Source: Erythrobasidium yunnanense
Taxonomy: Eukaryota; Basidiomycota; Cystobasidiomycetes; Erythrobasidiales; Erythrobasidiaceae
NCBI GenBank assembly: GCA_001600175.1
Contig: BCJC01000005.1
Coordinates: 1,592,471-1,656,470, forward strand
DNA: 64,000 nt
Direction of reading: 5' to 3'
The notes under the pieces were generated by a model. That model worked only from the letters and a program-made list of their open reading frames with translations. It was not told the origin of the DNA and did not search any database. The translations under genes and the position numbers were made by a program. Below, one piece after another: positions 23,869 to 37,978 of this stretch. Each line of letters opens with the position of its first letter. Within the stretch, counting starts at the first letter, position 1.

Positions 23869-26798
23869 CTACTGACTGGGACCTACGCCTATCCATTCAT
23901 TCATCCAGTCAAAGATCTCCTTATGCCAACGCCTCGAGTTGAGCGGGTTCAGTACCCAGTGCTGCAGCGTAAGGAATCGTCAGCTTCCGCAGAGTCTTGA
24001 ATCAGGACGTAAGCAGCTCACATTTTCGCTTGGGAAGTACACGAGCTTCGACGGTATGCCTTTGCGCTGTAGAGCGTTGAAGACGCCTAGTCCTTCGGTT
24101 TCCGCTGCACGATCCATTAAAGTCAGCATGCAACAGAAGCAAGATATGCACAGAATATACTTACGCAGACGGAAGTCTTTGCCGCCATGGATAACGAGCT
24201 GCGGTGTCTTCCAGTTGCGAATGTGATTGACCGGCGACCACTTCGTATATTCCGCTTCCACCTCCCATGGAGTTCCGCCTTCGCATATCGTCAGCTATCT
24301 TTTTATGATTTCCTTTGCAATCAGCGGGCTTTACCTAGGTCATGCTCGGGGAAATAGACTGAGTAGCCAGTGTCAGCGGGCTGTTTAGCAAACGTAGACC
24401 GAGATACTTACGCTCTTCGGTGTTGAACCATGTCGCTTTGGTATCGAGGATACCATCGTGACATATTAGAGCTTTGAACTTGGTGATATCGTTGTGACCC
24501 TGTCGTGAATATTGTAGATCAATAAGCTGGCCAGCTTCAAGATTCTCTGAGCTGACCTGAATCCAGTTCGCCATGTAGCCTCCATACTGATCATAAACCG
24601 ACTTGTAAGCCATCTTAAGACAGCGCGTTGCTGTCATGTACTCACACTTGCTCCAGCCATGACCATCCTCTCCTCATCAATCATGTCCTTATACACCCTT
24701 TTCACGAACTCCAACCCCGCAACAAGGTCTTTGAACGGGCTTCCACCCCAGTTCTTGTTAATGGCATCTGTAAAAGCCTGGCCGTACCCTGTTGAGCCGG
24801 TAGGGTTGATCGCCACTACGACATAGCCGGCCGCTGCCCATACGGCGGGGTTCCAGCGCGTACTCCAGCCTGATGTCCATGCGCTCTGCGGGCCTGCATC
24901 GATTATAGCGAGGGGTCAGCTTGGCAATCAAGGAGATGGATGATGGAGCGTACCGCCATGAACGAGGAAAGCAAGACCGTATTTCTTTCCTTTCTCATAT
25001 CCATGTGGCTTGAGTATAAAGCCATGTACCTGCTGCTCAGGGTCCGCGCCCGAGAACCAGAATTCCTCCGCTTCTCCCAGCTGCAGCGGCTCCACGAGAC
25101 CTGTCGTGATACTCGATATTTGCTTGAGCTTAGGCTGTTCACGAGCAGACGTGGGTACATGTAGGAGGAAGGCTTCGTTTGGTGAAGAAGTGCTGTTGAG
25201 CGTGATTAGGAGAGAAGTGGGAGAGGAGGTCTGGCTGGATTTCGTGACGATGGAAGGTAGGACCTCACACGAAGAGACTGTGCCTGATGATGTTAGCCTG
25301 CGCGGCTTGATGTCGATACTAGCTGATTCCGCTGAAGCGGAGGAGGGTGTTTCAGGTACGTCCAGCATGTATAGCTTCTTGTGTCCCACGTCCTGCATTC
25401 GCACTTATCAGCTATTTCACGTAATAGGGAGACAGCCCCCACTTACCTCCATGACAGTATAGATAGTCTTCTCGTCTTCTCCCCACGTTATAGACCCAGG
25501 CGAGCTATCCCAGTTCTCCGTCAAGCCACATCTCGTATCCTTCTCCAGATCATAAACCATCAATCTATTTCTATCCGCCTCGTAACCATCTTTGCGCATC
25601 TCCAACCAGGCCAATTTGCCCTTTCCCTCTTCTGCGTTATTCTTCGCGATAGGTGAGAATGTAGGACAGCTTCGCGCACCTCCCTGACTCGTCAGGCACT
25701 TTGGTAGTTTCTCAGATTCGTTCTTGGGATATAGAGGAACGATGTAGACGTGCATCCGAGAATGCCAGGCTTCGGGTAAATGGGGATCTTTGGCTACGAA
25801 AGCGAGGTGCGTGGGAGTGAGATCGAAGTCGTCTGCGTCGCCGAAGGGCCGGACTGGACATTCGATGTTGTCGAAGCCTGCAAGAGGTGTTCGTGGCTCG
25901 CTTGTGATAGACCACTGGCTTGAAGAAGTAGAGCTCGATTCATCGCCGTCGCCTTCTGAGCTCGACAGGGATTGTATGTCCAAATCATCCAGCGCATTGT
26001 CTGTGTTGCCCTTTGCCAACTCGACGAAGAAGACCAGCTTCTTCTTGTCGCTCCTCCATTCTCCCCAATGCCTGACATATAGCTTATCGAACACCTGCAC
26101 ATCCGCACCTTCTAGTCGTTCCTTGTATTCCTTGTCTAGCCTCTCCACGGCATCCATTGTCGGTTCTTCCGGGTAGACCTCGGCTGAGAATGCTAAGATA
26201 GCCTTCGAAGCTGAGCAGAGTACTGTTTTGAGATCTGTGATACTGCGAAACACAGTCAGAACGGCTTCCTACAGACTTTGTCGGGATGTTCCTTACTCGA
26301 CGGGGACATCTCCCAGCTTGTATGGATTCCCTCCTAGCGGTTTGGCCTACGTAGTATGTTTATCAGTGCGCTGACGTTTCACCCATCAAAATAGCCCACC
26401 CAAATCTCCTGCCCTGACGCGGCTTCCTCGTTGGCAGCTAACGCCTTCTTGAACGCCTTGTCGCTAAGCGTGGTATCAACGTCGGTCGAGTTTGCATCGC
26501 TGTTCTTTGGCCTGAGGTATATTGCAGTGGTATCATCGAGCCATGCGACATCCGGGTAGCGTAGGTCCTTCAACAGATCAACGACTGGCGAATGGTCATG
26601 CTTGCCGCCAGTCGCAGCATTCGCGCCATCGTCGCGTCTATCAATCTTGCCAATAGCTACATTTCTTGATGTTCTTGCAGTCTCAAAGGAGAAGTGCGAG
26701 TAGGGCATGAGGTAGTATGTCCCGCTTGCATTGGGAACCGCTTTCCCTGGACGCGGGAGGGAGAGCATAGCGTCGGCTGTCAGCTTGGGAGGGGACAT
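23869..26798 (-). CDS. Dipeptidyl-peptidase V-like serine peptidase (S9)
   Basis: Prolyl-oligopeptidase-family enzyme that releases dipeptides from N-termini. About eleven exons cover the gene; ten GT-AG introns were traced. The N-terminal beta-propeller has the family wording DLKTVLCSASKAILAFSAEV and WSITSEPRTPLAGFDN. The C-terminal hydrolase domain contains HGG-PQSAWTSGWSTRWNPAV, NPTGSTGYGQAFTDAINKNW, the nucleophile in GASYGGYMANW (intron after GAS), an Asp in HGGKDFRLPETEGLG and the catalytic His in SENHWVLNP. There is no signal peptide (it begins MSPPKLTADAMLSLPRPGKA), unlike the secreted DPP5 of dermatophytes and Aspergillus, so a cytoplasmic or vacuolar role is inferred. The stop is at 23869-23871. 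Confidence 0.9.
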
Positions 26799-26984
26799 GG
26801 TAAGCGACTGAGTAGTTGGTAGACAGAGAAGAAGCGAACAGGGTCAAGGCCAGGTCAAGCAAGGCACATGCGACTCTACGCGGCACACTGATCTCCGCCG
26901 GCTACAAATAGCGTCATTTGCCGGCACTAATACTGAGCTGCTGCTGCTTCTATTCCCTCTTCTCCTCTTGACAACTCATTCACA

Positions 26985-27585
26985 ATGGCTGCTATCAATC
27001 CTGCTCAAACGTAGGCCCGCTCCTATCTCCTATTCGCTGTCTTATGCTGACTGTAGAGCTTCTTCTAGCGGACTACAAGCTGAGACAGAAGCTGGACACG
27101 GAGCTGGACTTGCCAATGCACCCGTAGTCGGTAAGTCTACACGTATACTCTGCTTCTACTGTAGCTAAGCGTGAATTGCAGGCGACAGAAACGCAGACAC
27201 TCAGCAGCAAGAGATTGGCAGCGGTACCGGAGAACGCCGCAGTGCCATAGGCTTTGCTGGTCAGAACACTGGTGGTGCTTATGGAGACGATCCAGCTGGA
27301 CTTCAGCAATCAGGCACTGCCAGTGGACCTCCTGATCTTACCGGAGAGCAGGGTGAGATAGGCCTCACTCCCTTCAAGATTACCTAGCCAACGAGCTGAC
27401 ATCTCTGTATATCTGTTAGGTGCCAGCAACGAGAATGGTACTGGAGCTTCCTCTAACAAAGGCATTCTCGGAAAAGTCAAGGGTCAGTCGGCCATATGCT
27501 CGAAGAGCCAGTCGAAAGCTGACGATGAGTGATAGCTGCATTCTCCACTCACGATGAGGATGGAAACCCGAAGCCAAGCTACTAG
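26985..27585 (+). CDS. Small disordered Gly/Gln-rich protein
   Basis: Five short exons (26985-27010, 27057-27130, 27182-27352, 27420-27482, 27536-27585) join in frame to about 127 residues. It starts MAAINPAQT and has repeated GAGLANAP, GSGTGERRSAIGFAGQNTGG and SGTASGPPDLTGEQ segments. It ends with a Lys-containing helix (GILGKVKAAFSTHDEDGNPK) and PSY. There is no Cys and no hydrophobic core. Composition resembles stress-associated hydrophilic proteins, but I recognise no named family. The dense introns with exact GT-AG borders support it as a real gene. Confidence 0.65.
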
Positions 27586-27902
27586 GTGGCTCTCACAAGG
27601 CCAACTAAAGTTAGCCGTGAAAGAGTTCTGTCATTCAAACCTATTCAGGCACTGTAGCACCTTTCGAATCGTTATTTGCTTTATGTAATTGTGAATGAAA
27701 CCTGCGCCTCGTATCGCCTATGTGGAGCCTGGGATTTCGGCCCTTTAGAAAATGGGGAACTTTAGCTAATTTGGGCGATCCGGTTTGATCATTTAAGTCC
27801 AATCTATATCTTCTTGCATTGGGAATAGTTCTAAAACAACTTGTTTCTGTCTTGTCTATGGTGAAGCTACCGTCTAGCTGCCTTCTTGGCCGAGGGGCGG
27901 AT

Positions 27903-30248
<2,346 letters not shown>

Positions 30249-30865
30249 ATGAGCAACCCTCCCTTCCAACGCCTTCTCACCTTCTTCGCGCGTCGATCTG
30301 GGCCGCCCGACAAGCAGCACATCACTTTCATGGATTCTTTGCGAGGCGATCTATCCCTCGGATTCGACTTCCCCGTAGCTCTCTTCCTTGCTCTCACTCG
30401 TCATATCGTCTTCCGTACCTCTGGCTTCACAATTCACGTCCCATCCGTACGATCTAGTCGTCTGCTTCTAGGAGGACCGGGAGCTTTCAATGTAGACACT
30501 AAACGAAGATATACACGAAGCGAACTGGTCGCACTCGCGAGACAAGGCGAGAAAGGCGGTCTGGTAGCACAGGCAGACGCGGTGGGCTTGTGGATGCTCG
30601 CAGCTAATAGAAAAGATGGCAAAGTATCAGGAGAAGAAGTAAGACTGTTTCAGAAGGGAGAGATTATGGAGAGGATGGTTGAAAGAAGGCGCGGGCGAGA
30701 CGATGTCTTGCCTCTTTGGCGAGGCGGCCCGATAAGGTGTGTGCTCTATTCTCATGTAGACTTCCGACACTCACTATCCTTGTATACAGCGTCGCTGGCC
30801 ACTCCTGGGCCGTTAAGCGGTTCTTCGATGTCGATGTGTATCAGAAAGAGGTCAAACGGGCGTAG
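30249..30865 (+). CDS. Unknown fungal protein
   Basis: Two exons (30249-30736, 30790-30865) give about 187 residues. The N-terminus is weakly amphipathic (MSNPPFQRLLTFFARRSGPP). A hydrophobic-rich segment follows (LGFDFPVALFLALTRHIVFR), then a basic, helical region (RSELVALARQGEKGGLVAQA) and a conserved-looking end (GPISVAGHSWAVKRFFDVDV). I do not recognise the family. The splice at GATAAG|GTGTGT gives an in-frame join to GTCGCTGGCC and a stop at 30863-30865; without it, a different tail runs to 30887. Confidence 0.6.
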
Positions 30866-30912
30866 TCTCGATTGCAGCCGAACATAATATGTAACGCTCT
30901 ACAAGGCTACTG

Positions 30913-33900
30913 CTACGCCGGGTTCCCCGACAGTGATGCCCAGTAGTCCCACGTCGTATCGTCCATAAAGTTACTATAATCGAAAGTCTGGCTCGACGGC
31001 TCCATGCCAGTGAAGATGAAGTCGAGGTTGAAGTCATCCGTCAATAGACTGGCAGCCGTTTGCTCCTCTTGTGCTATATTTGTAGCAAGACCATCTGTAA
31101 GATACTGGTTCGACGAGAAACTGGTAGGCACGTTTGAGCTGAAGAAATCGCTAGTAGGATTATCGGGCGTCGCAGATGTGCTGAACAAGGGCGGTTGCTG
31201 GTTGATCGTTCCTGGTGAGTCGGTAGCGAAAGCTAAAGTAGGATTGAAGCTCGATGCCGAAGTGCCCAATGTTCCCATTGTAGGGTGAACGTTCGCAGTC
31301 TGCGAGAATTTAGGAGCTTGTCCGCTCATGGCTTGGGGCTGCGGAGAGCCCTCTGGCGAGCGACGTCCTGAAGGAGTGGCAAGTTCTGTGCCCAGGCCGT
31401 CTTGTCCGCGGGAGAAGCTTCGCAGTAAGCTGTTCAGCAATCGGGCATAGCGCACGGAGTGATGGTGTTCCTGACGAGAACATGGTCAGACTGACACCAC
31501 AATATGCTGATATAGACACTTACATCCTTGCTGCCGCAAGCTAGGCAGACGATGAGCCTCTTGATGAGCTTGATCGTAGAATCCTTGTCGCCTGACGGCA
31601 CGGCATTGACGTAGACTGCTTTCAGCAAAAACACCCCTGCATACCTACAATCGGTTTCAGCATTGTGCCTCTATTGTGCCTCCCACGCTTGAAGGCTTAC
31701 GTCAAGTATAGGAAGTAGCGCCAAGGCAAGAAGGCCAGAATGCCCTGCGGATGCAGACGCTCCGTACAGATCCGAATGAGGTCCGCAGCAGCATCGATTG
31801 CTTCCAAGATGAATTTCGCATCGGGCGAGCCTAGAGCTCCCTTCGGAAACACCGATGTCGCTGGTATAGGCTTGCCGGTATGCGGAATGACTGGAGCGAA
31901 TTCTCGAATACCAGCGCGTTGGATGTGTGCTTGAAAGGCGAAGGCGTAGATGTAGAGGCGCAGATAGTGCTAATTCGCAGCAAATCAGCCAGGACCGAAG
32001 ATTGAAATGACAAGTCTCGCTCACAAATGTAATCCAGACAAGTTCCGTAAGCGGGAAGGTTTGCCATTTTTTGTTCTCCCACGTGAAGCGAAAGTTGTTC
32101 TACGGAACCTGTAAGCTACGCCAGCTCCTTTGTGCATACTTGTACTTACCAAAGTCCTAGTAAGCTCGTCCAGATATTTATAGTATTCTCCTATCTTAAC
32201 AAGACTAATCGTCCGGTCCCGGCTAGGGTACTGCAATAACGGTGTGAGCTCGTGCTTGTTGGGGTATGAGAACAATCTTACCAGAATATCGTGTGCATTT
32301 GTCATGATCTGAGTGATCTCGACATATGCCAAGATCAGACTTGCAAAGTCGTCTTGCATGCCCTCGACCGGCACCATGGAAGGAAAGCTTTTCTCGGAGC
32401 TGCCGGTGAAGCATAGACCAGGTCCTCTTGACCAGAAGGCTTTTCCTGTGCGGATTGACATCTGACGATCGAACATGTAGCAGTATGTCCATGCTATGCG
32501 TTCTCGATCAAGCTTTTCCCTAGCTTCCAGTCCTTCGGGAGTATCGTCGCTTTCACCGATCGAAGAGACTAGCGTGGTCTGATCTAGACCGAGCATATAC
32601 CCCAAACGGACTGCAGTTCCTACGAGCATCCAGGACATCCTACTTTCTTCAGCTGAGCCTGGTGGACCATTCCTGACTACTTCGCGGGGTGGATTATCAG
32701 AGAGAAGTAAAAGTGCTTCTACAGCACCGACGGATGGAGTCTTCCCGAAGACCAAGTCGCTGATGAGCTCTTGCAGGAACGCCCAGGTAGCGTTGTGTAC
32801 GTCGAAGCCGCGTGAAGAGCCAATATCGTTACGGCTGGCTAAAAGGATGAATACGCTCGCTAGATGTATTTCGTCTGCAGATCAAATTAGTATTAGAAAA
32901 AAAACTGCTCGAGAGTGGCCGCGCTTACCTCTGACGAATGCTGTAAGCTCCGCTTCATTCGTCGGAATCCGCTTGTACGGAACAACAGGGAAGATATGAT
33001 GGATCTTGGAGAAGAATAGGTTGATGTAGTATATAAGCTCAGTCTGCGAGATGATCTTTCTTTTCGCAAGCGGGAAGTCCGAAAGTGTATAAGGAGAAGG
33101 AGGTGTCTCGTCGCTTTCAGAACTATGAGAGCCCGCTCGCACGTCTCTGTTATTCTCAAACCTCGTGGAATCGCTCTTAGTGGATAAGGGCGCCGATGGT
33201 CCGAGATCATCAATGCTTCTACCTTTACCCTTTCTGTCGGCGGCAAGAACTAGAAGGTTGAGTGCATCGACGGGATTGTGGAGCTTCGCTGCTGCCAGAG
33301 TGTCTGGCTGGACAGGCTCTTCTGCCTTTCGCTTCTTACTTGCCGCGGCGCTTTGGCTAAGTCGAGAAGTGCTATTGTCGACAACAGCGGCCGAGCTGCC
33401 TTGAAGCATTATTGCCGCCGATGTCGGTTGATGAGCGGCGCCTTGGCTGGACTTAAGCCCGATGGCGCGGTTTTGAGACAAGATCGACGTATTCCAGCCT
33501 GTAGGCGCGAACGGATTCGGGCGCGTTGAAACAGAGACATCTCTTTGGTGAAGACTGCCCTGCGAAGTCGCCAATCGAATCAAGCATCAGTCGGTTACTT
33601 TTAAGCTGGCGACCTTCGAAGACACAGACCGGAGGAGCCCTAGAATGGTGTGCATCAATGGTGGGGGGCATTGGCGGCAGTGCAGTAGACGTATAAGCGT
33701 CGAAGCTCGAGGTTGAGGCTGTTGACTTGGCTGATGATGGGTTTCCAAGCTGAGCGAATCGAGGAGACACTGCTATATTGGCGGATTGTGCGTGACCGCT
33801 ATACAATGACAGAGGGTCGGTGTAGTTTTCTTGATACTGTTCGCTCAGATTGGTGCTTGTACCATCCGATGCGTACTCGGAAGTTGCAGAGTTCGGAAAC

Positions 33901-34552
33901 TGTTGGTCGGCTGTCTCTGCCTCGAGCTTGGCTTGTCTGGCCGCGAACTAGGTAAAGCAGTTGTTTGAGTAGAGGTCCCTTGTCGAGATGTAGCAACTCA
34001 CGGGAATTCTCCCTCCACGTTTTGAAGGTAAGAAAGTGCAAGGTACGCCTTCCCTCTTGCATCTAGCACATGGAGGCTCTGAAAGTGTATAGCACATTCA
34101 CTCGTCCATCTGCCGCCATTCATCAGTGTGTGAACAACGCTGCGCACCTCGAGGACTGTTCAGATCGCCCTGATATACGTGTCAGTTCTTTCTCGAAATC
34201 GCTTGTATATTGCCGCTGACCGAGACTCACTAGATCGCACTTCGCTTTACGGGAACGCTGTAGTGACAAGAACGACAGAGGTTGAGCATGGGTGTGTGCG
34301 GTTATCGGCGGCTATAGGATGACTGACGCAGTGTGCACCTTGTACAGTCGAGAATCAGAGCCCAATCATCAGGCAATGGGGAAGCTTGCGCTCACAGGCT
34401 TTGAAACTCCGTTTGAGCTTCTTTGACTGTTGTGAAGGATCCGCTTGGGTCGAGCCTGATGCGTTCAGTAGCTGACTAGCAGATCCAGTAATGCCGAGTT
34501 CTGCGAGGGAACTGTGTGATGCTTGACCGTCCATTTTCATCGCAGATGACAT
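30913..34552 (-). CDS. Zn(II)2Cys6 transcription factor with fungal MHR domain
   Basis: Nuclear regulator. The binuclear zinc cluster is built from several tiny exons: KKLKRSFKAC, then AHC from an 11-nt micro-exon at 34328-34338, RSRKAKCDL, GDLNSPRE and PPCARCKREGVPCTFLPSKR. All six Cys are present with the correct spacing (C-x2-C-x6-C ... C-x2-C-x6-C). A disordered Ser-rich linker follows, then the fungal transcription-factor homology region: LIYYINLFFSKIHHIFPVVP, then IHLASVFILLASRNDI, SWMLVGTAVRLGYMLGLDQT and HYLRLYIYAFAFQAHIQRAG. The C-terminus is acidic and Asn/Thr-rich (LLTDDFNLDFIFTGMEPSSQ), typical of an activation domain. The target pathway is unknown. The divergent GH5-like pair next to it is a candidate target by position only. 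Confidence 0.88.
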
Positions 34553-35207
34553 CTTTCGAGGTCATGGCTTGACGAGTCGCTAACCGTCGATAGACGTTCA
34601 ACAGAAGATACGGCCTTTCGAAGACCCGCAAATCATGGGAATACTGATGCTGGCCATGAATGACTGTCGGCGCCGCTTTCTTCTGTCTTCTTCGGTCGGG
34701 ATAGATGTGACCGGAAAGCGTATGAGCTTTCGAGGCGTCCATGATCCGCCTGGAAGCTCGGCGATACTACGACAGACTGTCACTAAGGACAAGATAATCG
34801 CAATGGGGTGCTTGTGACTATCTCGCGTCCCTCAGAGCCAAGCAAGAACCCATTTTCTTGATCGTCTGGCGGCACGACACTTGCTCCCTATAAGTGCTAG
34901 CTCAAAGGATGTCAAACACTCAAATATAGTCCTCTCCCGTCATCCGCGACCCACAGCCTTGGTGAAGTGACGCGGGCTGCGGACGGTTCTCTTCCATGCT
35001 CCTTCTGCCTTACGCCCTGTGTTTGGCGCAGCTAGCCAGCTTGACTACGGTACACAATCCTGTGCATTTCTACACGATAAGGAGTTTACATCGGCTGTCC
35101 TTCCTTCCCTCTCCTTCATACCACGACTTTCTGATTCCCAGCCTTATCTCGCTGAACGCGTTCGCAATCATGGTAGATAACGCTGAATGTGCTAATACTG
35201 TTCGAAA
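34553..35207. other. Divergent intergenic region, transcription factor / glycosidase
   Basis: 655 bp with no supported gene; it holds the promoters of the Zn2Cys6 factor and the first GH5-like gene. CGG triplets, the usual half-site for zinc-cluster factors, occur (for example around 34669, 34693, 34711 and 34980), but no clear spaced pair stands out. Confidence 0.45.
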
Positions 35208-37238
35208 ATGGCTAATACCCATCTCCAGCGCGTACCCACACTCTTTCCCTACATCACATTCATTTGCACAGCTACCTCACTCGTTACAGCAAAGGAAGAT
35301 CAAGATCACCTTGCTCGTTTCGAGAAACTTCAACGTCGCGCTCCGACACCTACCAAGGATCGCTTCCCTGGTTATCATGATCATGATCATGATCATGGAC
35401 ACCACCACCATCATCCATCTCCAAGGCCCGACAGGCAGTGCTGCAGAGCGGGTTTCGTCCAGATGAAGAATGGAAAGTTGCAGACTTGCAGCGGAAAGCC
35501 ATACCGCTTCGCTGGCTTTAATGCACCAAGTCTGCTTGACAACGATGACTTGTCCATCGACGATACCTTCCTCAGCTTCAAAGGCTTGGGCAGAGCCGTC
35601 ACTCGGACCTACCCGCTGGAGATAAAAGGTAAGTAACTTGTGATAGGCTTTCAACTATCCTTACACGAAGTAGTGATCTCGTTCAACAGGGAGTACCCCG
35701 TACAACGATCAATCTCTCTCGCACATAACTGGCTGGGACGCCGACACCGGCAGCTGGGTCTTCAACGAAGACGCCATGCAGCGGGTATGGGGACGCTCTA
35801 TAACACCCATAAGTAGCTGAATGCGACTGTCTTTCTCAAGTTCGATAGGGTTCTCGCAGCCGCTGCTCGCCATGACAACAAAATCATTCTTCCCATCATC
35901 AATCAAGATGTGAGTACCCCCTTGGATTCTTCACTCTAATATCGATAACACAATGCTTATATGGTCTGTCTGATCTAGTTCGGGTCCGTCGATAACAACT
36001 GGAAGGGCAACTACGTAGACCTCATTATACATCGATACGCTAAAGGCTGGGACTACGCCCAAGCGCAGAAGAACATCGATTTCTTCATCGATCGGACGAT
36101 GATCGACAGCTACAAGACCCTCATCACACAGCTGCTCAACCGCATGAATACCGTCAACGGTGTCAGATATGGCGATGATTCCAGTGTCTTCTCTTGGGAG
36201 ACCGGCAACGAGTTGGCATGGCAGCACAAGGGCAAAGTGCCCGCCCCAGCTGCCTGGACAATCGAAATCGCAAAGCATATCAAGTCTTTGGCTCCTTGTG
36301 CTTTGGTCATGGACGGATCCTTCTCGAAGTCGGACACCTCAGAGTCGGCCTTTCGCACAGAAGTGCTCGAATCTAAAGATGTGGACCTCATGTCCTACCA
36401 TTACTATGGATGTAAGCCTGCGCCGTTCATCAGAACAGTCTGAAAGGCTTCGCCGACTGAAGTGCACCTTTCCACCAGCTGGAGATCTGCAACGTGCTGT
36501 CAAAGACTCCGCCATCGCTGCGAGTCATGGCAAGGTCTTCATTTGCGGAGAGTATGGCTTCCTGGCCGAAGGAGAAATGTACGCCCCTGTCCTCGAAGTC
36601 GCACGTCAGCAGCCAGGATTTGGAGGGTGAGTGACAGACCCTCATCGATCTCTATGGGGTTGCTGAACATAGATGCCCAGATCCTTGCTTTGGGGCTTCC
36701 GTCCTCATTCGTCGAAGGGAGGATTCATCACACACTCGGAAGGAGATGACATGAACTGGTCATATCACGTATGTCTGATGTCTCTTGACCCAGCTAAGCG
36801 AAGGCTGATGTGATCGTCTTGCAGGTTCCCGGTTGGCCAAACTCGCAGATCAGCGAGGATGATTTCGATCTCCCGACAGACTGGGACAAGAAGGAAGCGA
36901 CCATCGTCGATGCCATCCGCAAGGCTTCCTTCGCCATCAACGACGAAGAGGTTCGCAGATACCCTAGACCCAATGCTCCCGAGGTCTCTCTGCAAGGGCC
37001 GAACAACATCACCTGGACTGGAAGTGCTTGGGCCGCTACATACGAGATCTACGGAAGTAGTCATGCATCAGGTTTTGGCGGCAGAGCTTGGAAGCTGATC
37101 CAAGAGGGTGTCCTGGATGTCTTCAATGCCGGCAACCTGTCGCACATTTTGCCCGAAACCGAAGCCAAGTTCATTACAATGCGAGGTATTACTCTTGATG
37201 GAACCAAGGGTAAATGGAGTAACGTTCTTGCGTTGTAA
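35208..37238 (+). CDS. Secreted GH5-like glycosidase 1
   Basis: Predicted secreted clan GH-A hydrolase, probably acting on a beta-mannan or related glucan. Seven exons (35208-35628, 35690-35784, 35841-35909, 35979-36411, 36479-36626, 36681-36768, 36825-37238). A signal peptide ends near TATSLVTA. A His-rich linker follows (GYHDHDHDHGHHHHH), then the barrel: GKPYRFAGFNAPSLLD, GLGRAVTRTYPLEI, IILPIINQDFG, the acid/base Glu in FSWETGNELAW, VMDGSF, MSYHYYG and the nucleophile Glu in ICGEYGF. A C-terminal beta domain resembles fibronectin type III (NITWTGSAWAATYEIYGSS) and ends KWSNVLAL. It is about 60-70% identical by eye to the next gene. The family call rests on the two Glu motifs and fold order; the substrate is unknown. 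Confidence 0.8.
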
Positions 37239-37978
37239 ATCTTGGCTGTGCCTTTCTTCTTTTTCGGCACGTCTGCCTTGTTCGGACTGCTTCTTTACTG
37301 TCTTTACCGCGGAAACGCTCATGGACACAACCTTAGCCATGCTTCTGATGTCCTCTATCTATTGATCATCGGCATAGCGCGCAAGTACTCAGTAGTGGCA
37401 CTTCAGCATCAGTAGTCGCCAACCAGCAATGATACCAAAGCTCTCACGAGGCCAGAAATAAGGGCAGGCAGACTGCAGAAGTATCACTCTGGAAGACACT
37501 TTCTCGAGGCTCGAAATGCCCATCAACATGCCAATTTTGCTTGGTGTTGAACAGAGCCAGCGAGCGGAATCTCAAGTGGACCAGCTCCAACCCAGCGCCT
37601 TAAGGTCACCTACAGGCTACATCGCAATATGCAGGGAATCCACCACCCCGAATCCACCATCTTAGTATAGCATAAGCTATGGCAGCTGGATAAGGCTCTC
37701 TCCACTCCGTCCAAAGCGTGCTGACCTGACATCGAGCGAGAAGATGGTACGGTTAGCAAGGCAGCACATGTCGTTGTACTGTCATACTTCGGAACACTCC
37801 CTGACAGTTTCCGCAATGCCCACAACCACGGTTCGGTCATGCCTAACTTTCGTCAAGACTTGCGGCATCTCATTTCTCGATAAGATGTCACCGGTACGTC
37901 TTATTTTATCATCCTCTCTCTCTCACCTCACGTACGAGCAGACCCCGTAAAGGCCCACGGATACTGCGCTTCGACGCG
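37239..37978. other. Spacer between tandem glycosidases
   Basis: 740 bp without a supported gene, containing the 3' region of copy 1 and the promoter of copy 2. Minus-strand frames here show no domain. Confidence 0.45.
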
